Assembly: GCF_000237925.1 (NCBI RefSeq)
Contig: NC_031496.1
Coordinates: 16,638,889 to 16,702,888 of the forward strand
Direction: 5' to 3'
From: Schistosoma mansoni
Lineage: Eukaryota > Platyhelminthes > Trematoda > Strigeidida > Schistosomatidae
Length of the DNA: 64,000 bases
Position numbers and translations under genes: made by a program. Under the pieces are notes generated by a model, which had not been told where the DNA came from, ran no database searches, and saw only the letters and a list, made by a program, of their open reading frames with translations. Positions 24,345 through 36,394 of the stretch are shown here, piece by piece. Each line of letters begins with the position of its first letter. Positions within the stretch are counted from its first letter, which is position 1.

Positions 24345-26925
24345 ATAAGAATATGAGGTAAAATGACTTTAAGAAAACGAGATGAACTTGCCCCTCGTGG
24401 CGGGGGTGTTGTTTACGAAAGTGATAGGACGAAAAGCGAATGTCCGGCGCTTTAACCGGGTTGGTGGACATGAAGGATCCACCTAGGGAAGTTGGAAAAC
24501 CCTTATTCCAAACCAATGGTGCACATGGGCTCCAGTATCCTGAAAGAACAAATGGCGTATGAATCAATTATTGGTCACCGGCTACCATGGGACTGCATCG
24601 AGCGGAGCTAGCTTCTAGGCTAACTGCCATCCCACCGAAAAGTATAGATGAGCATTGGCTGCAACTTCACGACGCCATGAGAAGAGCGAGTAAAGCCGCT
24701 TGCGGCTTCGCGAAACGTCCCTCTTATAAGCACTGGGTTTCTTCTGGCTCCTTACAACTGATGGAAGCCCGTCGGTCTACTCCGGGTGACCGTGAGTATG
24801 ACCACAAACGAAGGCTGTTACGTAATGAAATCGGGCAAAGCTTGCGTAAGGACCGAGAAGCCTGGTGGTCGGAGCGTGCTAATGAGGTGGAAGCAGCAGC
24901 TGCATCTGGTAACTGCCAGAAGCTCTTCCAACTCATCCGAGCCACTGGCAGCAAGAAGCCTGGTGTGAGTGAAACAATCTACGAGGATGACGGGATGCCA
25001 ATCACTAACATCTCTCGACGTCTTGGACGATGGGCGGAATTTTTCGAAGGGCAGTTCAACTGGCCTGCTGCTCCGGCAATATCAACCAGTTTGTCCTGCC
25101 CCCCATGGCCGGTGACGACTGATCCACCAAACGAGGCGGAAGTCCGCAAGGAACTTCAACTCCTGAAGCGCTACAAATCACCGGGCCCAGATGACTTACC
25201 TCCAGCTCTTTTTAAAGATGGTGGTGACTTTCTGACTAAGGAATTGAGTATGTTGTTTACAAAGGTTTGGGAGCAAGAAAGTGTTCCAACATCATGGAAT
25301 GAGTCGATAGTCGTCCCTATCTTTAAAAAGGGTTCACGTTGTTCCTGTAACAACTATCGGGGGATAAGTCTACTTCCGATTGCGTCCAAACTATTGGCTT
25401 CTATCATTCTTCGTAGGTTGTTTAAAAGCCGAGAACGATTGACTCGCGAGGAGCAGGCTGGTTTTCGTTCTGGTCGAGGATGCATTGATCACATCTTCAC
25501 CCTCCGCCAAATGTTAGAACACCGTCATACTTATCGCAGGCCAACAATCGTAGTGTTTCTTGATATCAGGGCTGCCTTCGATTCGTTGGACAGGACTGTC
25601 CTCTGGGATTGTCTATTGAAGAAGGGTATGCCTGAGAAGTTTATTAACATCTTAAAGGCCCTGTATACGAACACCTCAGGCAGAGTGAGGGCATACAACC
25701 ACCTTTCTCCCTTGTTCCATTCGAGCAGTGGGGTTAGGCAGGGTTGCCAAATCTCACCATTCCTCTTCAACTTTGCCATCGACGACATCCTGGAAACAGC
25801 TCTGGTGGATGTAAGTAATGGCGGTGTGGATATGTTGCCTGGAGAACGACTTCTCGACCTTGAGTATGCGGATGATATTGTCTTACTGTGCGATAATGCC
25901 CAAGGCATGCAATCAGCACTTAATCAGTTGGCAATCAGTGTCCGCAGGTACGGCATGTGCTTTGCATCCTCGAAATGCAAAGTACTCCTACAAGACTGGC
26001 AGGATTCTCATCCTGTACTCACCCTAGATGGTGAGCAGATTGAAGTAGTTGAGAAGTTCGTGTATCTAGGTAGCTATATAAGTGCTGGTGGTGGCGTGAA
26101 TGATGAGATTGATGCATGTATAATGAAGCCACAGCGGCTTATGCCAATCTGGGCCATCTTTGGCGCCTTCGTGATGTTAGTCTGGCTGTAAAAGGTCGGA
26201 TCTACAACGCGTCGGTGAGAGCAGTTTTGCTCTATGCTTATGAAACCTGGCCTCTCCGAGTTGAGGATGTTAGACGACTCTCTGTGTTCGATCATCGTTG
26301 TCTCCGAAGGATTGCTGACATCCAGTGGCAACACCATGTTAGTAATGCAGAGGCTCGGCATCGTGTGTTCGGGCGCCGAGACGATAATTCAATTGGTGTC
26401 ACCATCGTGAAAACCGACTTCGATGGCTTGGACATGTTCTACGAATGTCGTCCCAGAGACTTCCACGTCGTGCATTATTTGCCGACTCTGGGACTGGTTG
26501 GAAAAAGCGGAGAGGTGGTTAGTGTATGACATGGTGTCGTGGTATGAAAGAAAGCTGCAAAGGGCTGGCTTCTGTTGGTCCTTCACGACTCCCTGGCTGG
26601 GGTCCGAGAGATGGTGCAACACAGTGGCTAGAGACGTTGTCAGACATGGCTCAGAGTAGAAGCCAGTGGCGATCCTGCTGTAACCTTCTCTCACTTTCTT
26701 CATAAAGAGTGGCTATAACTTTCTTAACTGAGAGAGCTCTTCTGGTTGTACATTTCAGTTCCTCCCATCATTACTCTTCTCTCTTTTTTCCTTTTATATA
26801 TACACATCTTCCTTCTCCTCCTATTCTCATTATTTTGTGTGGCGCATGTGTATCCGTTGCCCTTTGTACCAATATATATGTGATTAAATCAATAAAATGC
26901 CTTTCAGAGAGAAATGTTTGAATTG
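24345..26925 (+). mobile_element. RTE-type LINE with near-complete reverse transcriptase
   Basis: The frame from 24587 runs 534 codons. It contains SPGPDDLPPALFKDGG, CNNYRGISLLPIASKLLASI, QAGFRSGRGCIDHIFTLRQM, VFLDIRAAFDSLDRTVLWDC, SGVRQGCQISPFLFNF and the catalytic DLEYADDIVLLC, so the palm is whole. A frameshift near 26116-26190 moves the thumb and C-terminal part into the frame at 26116-26529 (VKGRIYNASVRAVLLYAYET), and further decay follows. The tail reaches 26925 with the 'ctttgtaccaatatatatgtg' signature and a polyadenylation-like AATAAA at about 26890. The endonuclease domain is absent. The first 250 bp are the repeat block also seen at 21590-21860, and the ATG at 24587 arises at that junction. 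Confidence 0.85.
24587..26191 (+). CDS. LINE reverse transcriptase ORF (534 aa)
   Basis: RNA-dependent DNA polymerase of a non-LTR retrotransposon, RTE-like. Fingers and palm occupy about residues 200-470, with YADD near residue 427 supplying the metal-binding aspartates, and DIRAAFD near residue 326 supplying the other. The endonuclease that would nick target DNA is missing, so the copy could not mobilise alone. The reading frame starts at an ATG formed where the upstream repeat block joins the RT part. The C-terminus is out of frame after about residue 510. Confidence 0.85.
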   Translation: MGLHRAELASRLTAIPPKSIDEHWLQLHDAMRRASKAACGFAKRPSYKHWVSSGSLQLMEARRSTPGDREYDHKRRLLRNEIGQSLRKDREAWWSERANEVEAAAASGNCQKLFQLIRATGSKKPGVSETIYEDDGMPITNISRRLGRWAEFFEGQFNWPAAPAISTSLSCPPWPVTTDPPNEAEVRKELQLLKRYKSPGPDDLPPALFKDGGDFLTKELSMLFTKVWEQESVPTSWNESIVVPIFKKGSRCSCNNYRGISLLPIASKLLASIILRRLFKSRERLTREEQAGFRSGRGCIDHIFTLRQMLEHRHTYRRPTIVVFLDIRAAFDSLDRTVLWDCLLKKGMPEKFINILKALYTNTSGRVRAYNHLSPLFHSSSGVRQGCQISPFLFNFAIDDILETALVDVSNGGVDMLPGERLLDLEYADDIVLLCDNAQGMQSALNQLAISVRRYGMCFASSKCKVLLQDWQDSHPVLTLDGEQIEVVEKFVYLGSYISAGGGVNDEIDACIMKPQRLMPIWAIFGAFVMLVWL

Positions 26926-26929
26926 ATGA

Positions 26930-27720
26930 ATAGTTATGGAAGAACCCAGTAAATTCCGAATGTCCTCAATGTGGTTGCGTAAATATAATCCAAAGATTTG
27001 AAGTGTGAAAACAGCTGACACTTGGTTTAAATGCAGTTAAAACATTAAGATTTGTCAAATTGGGTTTGCATCAATCTACGTTTGGTTTACGAGATGCCTT
27101 AGATCTGTAGGCTGTATTGAACTCGCTCGTTGATCTACTAATTTGTCGCAGATTTATGGCAGATATGGGTTGTGTCCTCTTTCTCGTAAAATTTGTTAGC
27201 TGCCGCATGACACTTATTGCGTTTGGTAACTGCGTAGAGTATGTATGAGTAGAGTTTGGAAAGCTATGTCGATTGGCTTAACTTAGTAGTCTGCGTCTGA
27301 CTTTGAGGTTACATTTGCTTTCAAAGGGTATTGTGAATTTTTTACTTGACTGATCTAACTGAACTCGGTAGTAAGAACATGAACTTAAGGGATTAGTGAT
27401 TTAGCCACTCGTTAACTACTCTGTACCTACTGTGTACACTCAGACAGTCTATTATTTAAAAAAGAACAGCCTTTGTATCGATGGAAATGTTTCTAATCTG
27501 TCTCTTATAAGTGTAGAAAGTTTTTATTCATTTGATGTATCTAAATGTATCAATCCTATCGTGTCATCAGATATCGGTCTATCTAATGAACTGAATTTCT
27601 GTATCTTATTTCACACGAATGTTTTGATAAATACACCAAAATATTATATTTCTTTTCATAAGAAAAACCGATATTATTTTGTAAGTATGAGGTATATAAT
27701 ATAAAGTGAAAATGCTACAG
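26930..27720. other. AT-rich sequence without recognised features
   Basis: Only a 90-codon frame at 27432-27704, rich in Ser, Ile and Tyr, with no family resemblance. Confidence 0.45.
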
Positions 27721-28400
27721 TAGAATATTTGACAAAAGCCAATCGAGCATTCTAAAGCTTTTTCGAGATTTCAACGGACATTAGCCTATCAGGGCTGACG
27801 AGAATTCCGAGATAAATTATGTGTTTAACTCAATCAACTTCACTCGCTATGAACAATTTAAGTGATGTTGCAGTCCAGTCCTAAAATTGCGAGAAAAGTA
27901 ACCCATAAATCCTTGCATTGTTGCTCTAGGCATTTGGAAGACGGCTTTCTAATTATCCTTATCTAGCACAATTATCTCATCTGAGTATTCCAGATTGATA
28001 ACTGAGTTTCCGAGTAGAAGATATATACTTGGAAATTTAAACGAAGATTTTTGGGAATATTTATAACGAAAGTAAGTAAAAATGGGAGTAGTGAGCTACC
28101 TTGGAGAACGTTGATGAAAGTTGCCAATTACGGCCTCAATCCAACTAAAGGTGTTCAAGTAAATAGCCTTCAGGAGGATTACATGCTTTTCAACACTCAT
28201 TTTCAACGACAAACACAACCACTAAACCTCTTGGTCAACGTAGCCAAATGATGTCTTCATGTCATTGAATTCGATTACAGTTGAACGTTGGTATTTGCTT
28301 TAGTATATTGACTTAGTCAATACTTACATGAACAGGTCTCGAGGTGACTTGGTTTACGCATTTTTGCTGTTCCAAAGCTCTATTTATGTATCAAGTGATA
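27720..28400 (-). mobile_element. Old, diverged RTE-type LINE fragment
   Basis: Around 27960-28030 the text is a decayed reverse complement of the YADD region, comparable with 4385-4440 and 32697-32757. The following bases still track the order of those LINEs. No frame survives. Confidence 0.5.
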
Positions 28401-28477
28401 AAGCTGGCTAATATTTTAGATATCTTGTCGTTTCACACCACAACACATTGGCTTTAGATTGGTTATTTTTGGTCGTA

Positions 28478-28805
28478 CTGTAGTGAACAGAACAGACGAG
28501 TGGGGACAATCGAATGTAGTTAAGCACAAACTGCAGACTATCTCACTAAAATCTGATAACCATACAGTAAACACTTAGTTTGCAAAATAACAATTAATTG
28601 TCTCAACCTTGACTGTTCCTTCAGCAAATATCAGTCTATCTTCTCTGATTTCATTGTTCATGCATTTTCATACCGATTGCGCTTCGTTCCTGTTCTTTCC
28701 TTATCGATCTTCTGCCAAAATACATTCTATGCCTAGCCACTACCATATACTACTTATGTGGATATAAGTAACCCATACCACAGTACTACTGTCCGTCTGA
28801 TCTGC
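28478..28805 (-). repeat. Repeat family X, copy 1
   Basis: In minus orientation this runs from 'gtggtatgggttacttata' through 'ggcagaagat..ataaggaaagaacagg' to 'gattgtccccact' and then 'gttctgttcactac'. The same order occurs on the plus strand at 53165-53455 and partly at 58025-58190. No coding potential, so a non-autonomous interspersed repeat. Confidence 0.55.
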
Positions 28806-29930
28806 TTGATATAATACAACCACAAAGAAAAAGTACTCCAACCAATGTAGCCCAACTGGATTGTCACGATGTAAAAGTAAGATAACCACGTCAATTTAGC
28901 ATTTATAATCTGAGCTGTAAGCATTGTTAGTATTCTTGCTATGGGTTAATGAACAATTTACACAGAATATTAGATGTATACTTTTAAGATTGTATTATTG
29001 ATAATGACTAGAAACTTTCCTGGAGGTAAAATGTTCTCTGAGCTGGATGGTTTAGTCATTAAGCTTTCATTCTCCTCATAGACAACATTGTTAGCACGTA
29101 CTTCAAAAACAAGTGAGGTGTTAAAATTTCTCCACATTTTGATTTATGACTTTTTTGATTGGATTATCAAGAACTAGATTTGTGATCAATTAAAAAAAAA
29201 CTGTATATTCGATACTCTTAATTTTGAATGCAAATTTATAATCTTATCAATCAAATTAGATCATTTGACTTCTTATGACGTTTTTTTTTGAAATTGGATA
29301 TCACTGGAGAGATTCCCATGTGTATGAAACAAGGTGTTTAATAATTTCATATTTATTAAAAGGTCTGTGCTATGCTAATTTAACATTTTGAAGTATTTTT
29401 TATGCACAGTATAGAGAGGGAGTTATTTATCTACTACAGTTTGTACATGTTATTAAGTCTTTTAAGTGGTCATATCCTTATATCTAACCGTTGTGCAAAC
29501 AACATACTTCATATATACTGTCAACAGTGAACTAATTCTTCATTGATTAGTTCAACACGGTTTATTTAAATCTTTTAGAGATATTTGGGTTCACATGCAT
29601 AATAATTTTAAGTTCATTGTGAATGTCTATATGGAATAATGAAAGTGAATACTGATATATTTACGTTATTAAATCTGTAACGTTGTGACCTCAACTACGA
29701 AACGGTTCGTGAGATTTTCATAGTTTTATATCGTATGCTTTAAAACAATGAGAATTCTACAATCTACATAAACACTCCACTAATAATAGTTATCCATTCA
29801 TCAATAACTAGCTTCAAGATGCCATTCTTGCACTTCTAGTGATAAGCCGTTAAAATGAAGTCCAATCATATCGGGTGTGAGACAGTTTTCCATTGTAGGC
29901 AATAGATGAGGGTTTCGCAATATTGTGAAT
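28806..29930. other. AT-rich sequence without recognised features
   Basis: Nothing I can name on either strand. Confidence 0.45.
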
Positions 29931-29934
29931 TGAC

Positions 29935-30129
29935 TGAAGTTTGAGATGCAAACCACTGATGGCTGTTCAATGGTCTACACGTTAAGTGTTCGCGAGAGAA
30001 ACTGAAATTTCTGGGTTCGGTCCTCTGTAGTGCCCACTTTTCAGTAGTCCCATACTAGGATGAAACAGCTGTCCAGTGCTTCCGGGTTTTCAGTATTGGT
30101 CTAGCCAAGATCAGTTAAGGATTCAAACT
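29935..30129 (+). mobile_element. tRNA-headed SINE with decayed hammerhead motif (copy F1)
   Basis: A decayed A-box region (ggtctacacgttaag), a B box (gggttcggtcc) at 30013-30023, then a hammerhead-like block at about 30035-30079 (stem II gtcc...gga, GAAAC, gtccagtg). The core heptamer reads TTCAGTA rather than CTGANGA, so it should be inactive. The 3' end resembles the inverted 'ggtctagc' end of the other copies. Confidence 0.55.
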
Positions 30130-30134
30130 ATGAA

Positions 30135-31640
30135 AATGAAAGTCACTTGATTTCGTATCAAACTGTAGCTTACTTTTTCAATCGCTAGTCATTTTTCATA
30201 ATTAGGTTATCAATTTTGTATAATTTATGATTTAGATTTGTCAAGAGCCAGCCCACTGTATCAAGTATTTTAGGAAGTTAGTTTTAACTGATTTCAAGCT
30301 CCTAATATGTTTTACCACATTATTTCGTTAACAACGCTGGAAGACAATGTTAATTTAAATTGAACTGTACAAGTGTTAATCGAATCAGGTAGACAATTGC
30401 GAAATAGCTTAGAAAGATAGGGAAAGTGTATGTATACACTGATGTCAAGTGATGTCGAAACATAACTTTAGATGTTTTAGTTCACTAAAGCCAACAATTT
30501 CACTGCTAAGTATCAAATGTCTGTTTTGGTTTTTAAATGAGAGAAATAATTACTGTTACAGAATTATTTGTTTGAATCGATTGTTTTCTAAATTCTGTAG
30601 GGTTTTCCTCTGGGAATTTTTTTGTCTTTTCACTTAAGCGTAATCAAATCAACAAATATGTAGACATATTAATGAAAGATATTTGAAAACTATTAGACTC
30701 AAAAACTAATTAAAAATCACCTTCTAACTATTACATTTCGGCTGATAACCATAATGATATGACTTTGATAGATGATTAATTTTCCTACTTACAGCTACTA
30801 AATACAAAATGTTATTTCTACTGAATAGCATTCTTCATTATTAAATTCGTTCAGGGTTTAATACTAATTTGTGGTTGTGAATTGAGCCAAACTGCATATA
30901 TTTCCATGAAGTCAACAGTCTGACATCAGATAGTGGTGAGAAAATTATGACTGTTCGAGAGAACATTTTTAAGGATTACATGTTACACAAATTCAAAGAA
31001 TTCCAATGTACGAGCATTTTAAGCAGTTTGACATTTTTCATACAAACTAAATAGATTCCTTCACAATTAGTCTTTTAATCATTGTTAAATCATTTTTGAA
31101 CGAATCAACATGATATTTATTATATGTGAATATAGCATAAAGAATCGTATCTGGAGTGTATTTTAGACTTACTTATCATTATACTAAATTGTGTTGATCA
31201 TTTAAGAATCATGTAGTGTTTACTGTTATTAGTTTTTTCTCCTTTATAAATTTACTTCATTAAAAATGGCTTTGTAGTTTTTGTATAATATTAGCTAATA
31301 GCACACATGTGATATGAAAAGCAGGGGTAACAGGTACAAGTAATGATATAGACAAAGATTAATACTCTATACGAATATTTCAACAATAATTCCCAGACTA
31401 CAGCTATCAGTAAAAGAAGACAAATCTTTTCATTAAGTAAACCGCATAGTGTAGCTATAACAAGTTCAAGGATATTGTTAAAAATATAAGAGTACAAGTT
31501 TAATTCGGTATCGATTGAACAATATAAGGATAAAGCTACTAGTAGGAATTATAGTTTTTAAAATTAATTTTAGAATTTAAAAATAGAAGATAAAACTTGC
31601 AGCTCAGATGGGTGTTTCCGATGATAATGACATCTCTGAG
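30135..31640. other. AT-rich sequence without recognised features
   Basis: Small open frames only (up to 68 codons), rich in Leu, Ile and Phe as expected of AT-rich DNA. Confidence 0.45.
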
Positions 31641-31644
31641 CTAG

Positions 31645-33390
31645 ATCAGTCAGTCACAAGGTAGAACTTCGTACGTACGTACATCAGTTCGAGTTGTCAT
31701 ACCACATCAGCACAGAGATGCAGTTGTCGGTTCAAATCCCATAGTGGTAGAGGTCGTAAGAGCATATCAGTAATCGGAAAGATTAGGGTTTGAAGATGTT
31801 ATTCAAGGAGTACAATTCAGTGAAATAAATTTGGAAAGAGAAAAAAGATAGGGACGTGAAGAATTTAGAAGATTAGGACTTGTGAAAACGCAAAGAGTGG
31901 ATGCACCTTCGTCATTGCAAACGATTTTGAGTCATGTTATTCACGGCCTCTAACCGTCGATTGCTATCATCTCGCGAATCCCAACCAGGTAGTCTACACC
32001 TACCAATATGGCCCAGTCCACTTGTCAGCGACTTCATGGATTTGTGCCACGTTTTGGTCTGTCCGCCCCTAGCTTTCTTCCAACCCACTCCTACACCATA
32101 AGACATTGCACGTCGGGGCAGTCGGTGGTTGGGCATACGTAACAAGTGTCCTAGCTATCTCAACTGATGAAGTTTCACTACTTCATCAATCGATTTGCCA
32201 TCCTTACCTAGTATCCGTTTCCTAACGATTGTATTACTTATTCGGTGGTCCCAGGATATACGAGCAATGCTTCGAAGACACCTATGATAGAATACTAGCA
32301 GCCTACGAACACCCTCCACTCTTACTGGCCATGTTTCACAGCCATAAAGTAGGACGGAGCGAACTGCTGAACAGTAAACTCGTCCTTTGGTTGCTAGACG
32401 GATATCTCGCCTACGCCATAAATGACGCAAGTCGGTAAAAGCTAGACGAGCCTTCTGTATCCGTGCTGAGATTTCGTCACACACCAGACCATAAGGGTTG
32501 ATGAGACTCCCAAGATAAGTGAAGCAGTCAAGACGCTCAACTACTTCACTCCCTATCATTATTCCGGGTGTCGATGCAACCCAATTCTGAAGTAACATTT
32601 TGCACTTCGATGGAGAGAATCGCATCCCGAACATGCCTGCATTGTTGATTATAATGGTCAGAAGACTCTGAATTTTGTCAGCGTCTTCACCAAATAGAAC
32701 TATGTCATCGGCATATTCTAAGTCAACAAGTGAGCCTCCCGGTAAAAGTTAAACTCCTGGAGATTTAGATGACGAGATTGTTATCTCTAAAAGCATGTCG
32801 ATGACAAAGTTAAACAAGAATGGCGAGAGTGGACAGCCATGACGTACACCGCTTGAGGGAATCAGTTCTGATGACAGTTCGCCATAAGCTCTAACTCGAC
32901 CAGTTGTGTTCGAGTAGAGAGCCTTTATAATGTTAATGTACTTCTTTGGTACTCCTTTCAGTGAAAAACACTGCCATAGAACCTCACGATCAATGGAGTC
33001 AAATGCCGCCTTAAGATCGAGAAATACTACTATTGTGGGACGTCTGAATGTGTGCCTATGTTCTAGGACCTGACGTAGAGTGAATATCTGGTCTATACAA
33101 CCACGTCCAGGTCGAAAACAAGCTTGGTTTTCTCTAGTCTGCTCTTCACGAGCTTTAGTTAGGCGTCGAAGTATTATTGAAGCTAATATTTTAGACACTA
33201 TATTAGTCAAACTGATTCTTCTGTGATTGTCACAAGAGGACTTTTGTCCTTTCTTATAGATTGGCACAATCAGTGATTGGGACTAGTCAGGTGTGATTAC
33301 GTCTAGTTCCTAGATTCTACCTAAGACCTCAGTCAATCTCACTGTTAATACTGGACCACCATCCTTAAAAATCCCTGAGCTAGATAATGA
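31645..33390 (-). mobile_element. 5'-truncated RTE-type LINE
   Basis: The minus-strand frame at 33267-32749 has CDNHRRISLTNIVSKILASI, GRGCIDQIFTLRQVLEHRHT, VFLDLKAAFDSIDREVLWQC and SGVRHGCPLSPFLFNFVIDM. The frame at 32634-32155 continues with FGMRFSPSKCKMLLQNW and VRSVLLYGCETWPVRVEGV, and 32145-31912 with ARGGQTKTWHKSMKSLTSGL. The 3' tail ends at about 31645 with TCAGTCAGTCA. Two frame changes and stops separate these parts. It starts at about 33390 within the RT N-terminal region, so the endonuclease is missing. Same subfamily as 5724-6240 by tail sequence. Confidence 0.87.
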
Positions 33391-33399
33391 GCTTATTAG

Positions 33400-34140
33400 C
33401 TATTACACAAGCCTCAAAACAATTTTTCTACTGACTTTGGTTGCGATTGGTTGTCTTCGTAGGTTGCATTTTATTGATTTGTCCTTGTATTCAAGTTGAC
33501 CGTCCTGTCCTCACCAGATATCGCACTTAAGTGAGCGCATTACTTTTAGATTAGTGAGCGGGAATCTAATGGTCTGTATATTCAAATCCAGTTTACTTGT
33601 AAACAACGATAATCATTCAATCTATATACGTCTCAAAATTGACGCAATCTGTACAATCAATCAACTTAAAAAATTCAGTAATGAAAATAATGTAATTTAG
33701 TTTTTTGTCTCATTACTAATATACATTATGTTTTGATGTGAAGCTTGGTTTCCTAGAATTAACGACGGAAATGATGCCATTGTACACATAAAAGATTATT
33801 GATCTCTCAAACGTTAAACCATCTAAGATCAAGAACACGTTATCAGGCCCAAAAATACGTAAATATTATTGCAATTAATACAGCTAGCAAAAAGTACAAC
33901 AAAACAGATCTAGCAGTTTGTTCGAGTACATTACCCAATCCTAGCTTATTGTAATTAGAACATACATCAAGTTTCGGTTGTGATTTATCATTTTCATGAA
34001 AGTGGTTTTACATGATTTCGTATTTAATATATATAAACTAAGCAATAGGCATAAATCAATAACTACTATGTCGACTGTTAATTTATACACATGTGCATAA
34101 ACAAGTTAATTTATGAAAAACTTTGTATTTTAACTAATAA
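33400..34140. other. AT-rich sequence without recognised features
   Basis: The segment at 33490-33560 weakly resembles 14820-14900. Nothing else is identifiable. Confidence 0.4.
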
Positions 34141-34149
34141 TGTTTGTTA

Positions 34150-35170
34150 TTAAATCACTGTGATAATTGCACTAACTAATGATTGCTTGATACTTGATTG
34201 CACGCTTAAAACGAATTCCAAATATAGCATAAAACCCGTACAAGCAGTTTAGAGTCTTATTCGGTCCTTCTTCCTAAGCATTAGAATCATCTTTAAAAAC
34301 TAATAAAGACAACACTTTGTCTTCAAATTTTTTGAGCCAAATATTGACAGTCCTGTTTCACCAACTAAAACTTCACAAGGCATATATAAAGAATTATCGT
34401 CTCTAATTGACAATTAACAGCATCCCCGTATAGGCAGTTTGTATTCAGTAATTCTTAATACTGAGACTTCAGCGGGTCGTACTAACACGTTAGAATTTAA
34501 TGATTTCAAGTTCTTGAACGAGATAATGAACTCTATACTTCCTGTGTCAATAGTAAAATCATGGAATAACTCACGGGAGGTATGTAATCGCTTCTCCATG
34601 TGAGAACTACCTTCCGAACTAGTAGATTGAGATAAGTGATCATTAGAAACACCCAGCTCAATTAAATCCGAACTACTGGATTTACCATCCCTAGTGGGGA
34701 AATGAACAGTAACTTTACAAATCCACTTAAGGTGTTTCATTTTATCACTTCGGCTGTGCTCATTAAGTTCTACCTGCCTTAAATAGCATTATTTCGGGAA
34801 TTCTACAATAGCACATCGATTCAAATACTTTTAATTATCATAATCACATATCTAGTACGTGGTAATGTATATAAAGCTAATTAGATACACTACAATAGTA
34901 ACTACTATAAGTGTGGAATTGGATACTTAAGACGAAAAAGCTGCGAGGTTCTTACAACGCAAGAAAGAATACAAAACTTATGAAAGAAATGGATCTTATT
35001 GTGATATTTGTACGAACTAATGATTCTTTTGTACTTGATTACCTGCTGATCTAAAATTCCAAATATAACACATTCATTTGTGCTTATCTAGTTTAATTTG
35101 CTACAAATTTTACTATTACGGGAATTTCTAGTCAATACAATAATTCGAATATTTTAATCATCACACTCAT
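34150..35170 (-). mobile_element. Fossil of an LTR-type retroelement with a protease-like remnant
   Basis: The minus-strand frame at 34740-34414 contains FTIDTGSIEFIISFKNLKSL, an aspartic-protease-like D-T-G-S motif of the kind found in gag-pol proteins of Ty3/gypsy-like elements. Related repeat pieces lie on both sides (34170-34260; 34770-34870 and 35010-35165) and again at 46000-46140, probably pieces of the element's terminal repeats. It is a small broken remnant. Family assignment is tentative and age looks old. Confidence 0.5.
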
Positions 35171-35289
35171 TCATCTATCAAAAGTGTGAAGATCAATTTA
35201 ATCAAAATATGTTCATTTATATATCGATTTTATTGAAATTTTATCAATAATTGTCAAAAATGATCGAAATAGGAAAAAAGATTGTTATA

Positions 35290-35365
35290 TCCTAGCGAAG
35301 ACATGAGTATGGGTAACTTCCGGGACCTGTTAATGGACTATAATTCTATATATATTCTTACTGTT

Positions 35366-35407
<42 letters not shown>

Positions 35408-35735
35408 TCTTATTATATGCTTCATTTTGACCTATGAATTATTACTGTATGATTTACTGTTCCCAAATTATGTTCAGTTTACTGATTACTGTATCCTACG
35501 TTCACAGTCACATTTGGCTTGATCTTGTACAAATATTATTCTCTATTTTATGGTGTGATGCGCTCTGTCTGTCTGGTATATAAACAGAGTATGCTTGAAA
35601 TAAATGATTCGCATAGATTCGTATAGCAGAAGCTGCAATTGGTGTTCTGGACTCAATTGGAGGGGCTAGGCGGACAAGGGACCAATAAGGACGCTAGACT
35701 ACTCATACTGGTCGAACGTCATTGATTAGTCACGG
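35290..35735 (+). mobile_element. LTR-like fossil, copy 1
   Basis: It aligns with 36830-37262 in the same orientation over more than 400 bp. Both have a TATA-like box (gtatataaac at about 35577), an AATAAA about 15-20 bases later, then 'attggtgttctggact'. That layout suggests terminal repeats with a short adjoining internal part. An (AT)n run lies within. No coding region. Family uncertain. Confidence 0.5.
35370..35404. repeat. (AT)n microsatellite
   Basis: About 17 AT dinucleotides inside the LTR-like copy. Confidence 0.9.
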
Positions 35736-36030
35736 TGTTAAGATCGGAAAAGTCGTATTTCGATTGGTGGATAATTCACGTGATAAAAGCCGGACATGAA
35801 AATCAATAACGAATTAGCATACGTCCATTTTTTATAAAGTCATAACAAAAATACTTAACTGGACAAAGTTATTAAAACAAAATACATGCTACACGTTGTA
35901 TTGAATGGAAGTTTGCACTAAATTATTACAAATCAAAAATATCATTCTGAATAAATGTTACATTAAAATAAAATGAAGATTATGTTGAATAAGAAATCAT
36001 TCTGAATTAAAATGAATATTATACCAAATG

Positions 36031-36222
36031 GTAAGCAAAGATGGATAGTGGCTAGCAGTGGAATCCAGGATGCGCGTTTCCTCTTATTTGGGACTCGTCG
36101 GCTGGATGTACCTGCATCACAGAGTTGATGTTCACTCTGGGAATCGAACCCAGTACCTTTCGCTTCAAACGCCATCGCGTTATCCACTCAGCTACTAAGT
36201 CCTGATAGCCACTTGCTTGTGC
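36031..36222 (-). mobile_element. Sm-alpha-like SINE with degraded hammerhead ribozyme
   Basis: In minus orientation it shows a tRNA-like A box (tagctgagtggataacgc, 36178-36196), a B box (gggttcgattccc, 36139-36152), then a hammerhead block near 36070-36122. The stem I arms atccag/ctggat are intact, but the core reads CCGACGA, stem II is broken and the cleavage triplet is ATC rather than GTC, so it should not cleave. Elements with this layout are known in schistosomes as Sm-alpha. A second, better copy lies at 63451-63640. Confidence 0.85.
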
Positions 36223-36234
36223 AATGGGGTGAAG

Positions 36235-36352
36235 TTTAAATTCACTTAGTATTGTTTGTTTGAATCTTCCCATATGTCAATTAGAGACTGACCAGTTGCA
36301 GTCCTAAACATCAATGGGAAGATTCAAAGAAACAATACTAAGTGGATTTAAA
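36235..36352. repeat. Foldback with 38-bp arms next to the hammerhead SINE
   Basis: The left arm 36235-36272 (ending gtttgaatcttccca) and the right arm 36314-36352 (starting tgggaagattcaaa) are near-perfect inverted copies with a loop of about 41 bases. The same left arm occurs at 63324-63362 beside the other SINE, but there the inner segment is in the opposite orientation. Confidence 0.85.
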
Positions 36353-36394
36353 CCAAATGTTTTATCACACAAAAAAGATTTGTATGACTCATAT

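Noticed and set aside
25531-25908. A 125-codon minus-strand ORF
   Set aside because: It is the shadow of the LINE reverse transcriptase on the other strand.
32229-32438. A plus-strand ORF
   Set aside because: It is the antisense shadow of the LINE reverse transcriptase.
36120-36200. A tRNA gene on the minus strand
   Set aside because: A and B boxes are present, but the segment does not fold into a full cloverleaf as far as I can see, and the same sequence recurs at 63540-63625 joined to a hammerhead, so it is a SINE head.
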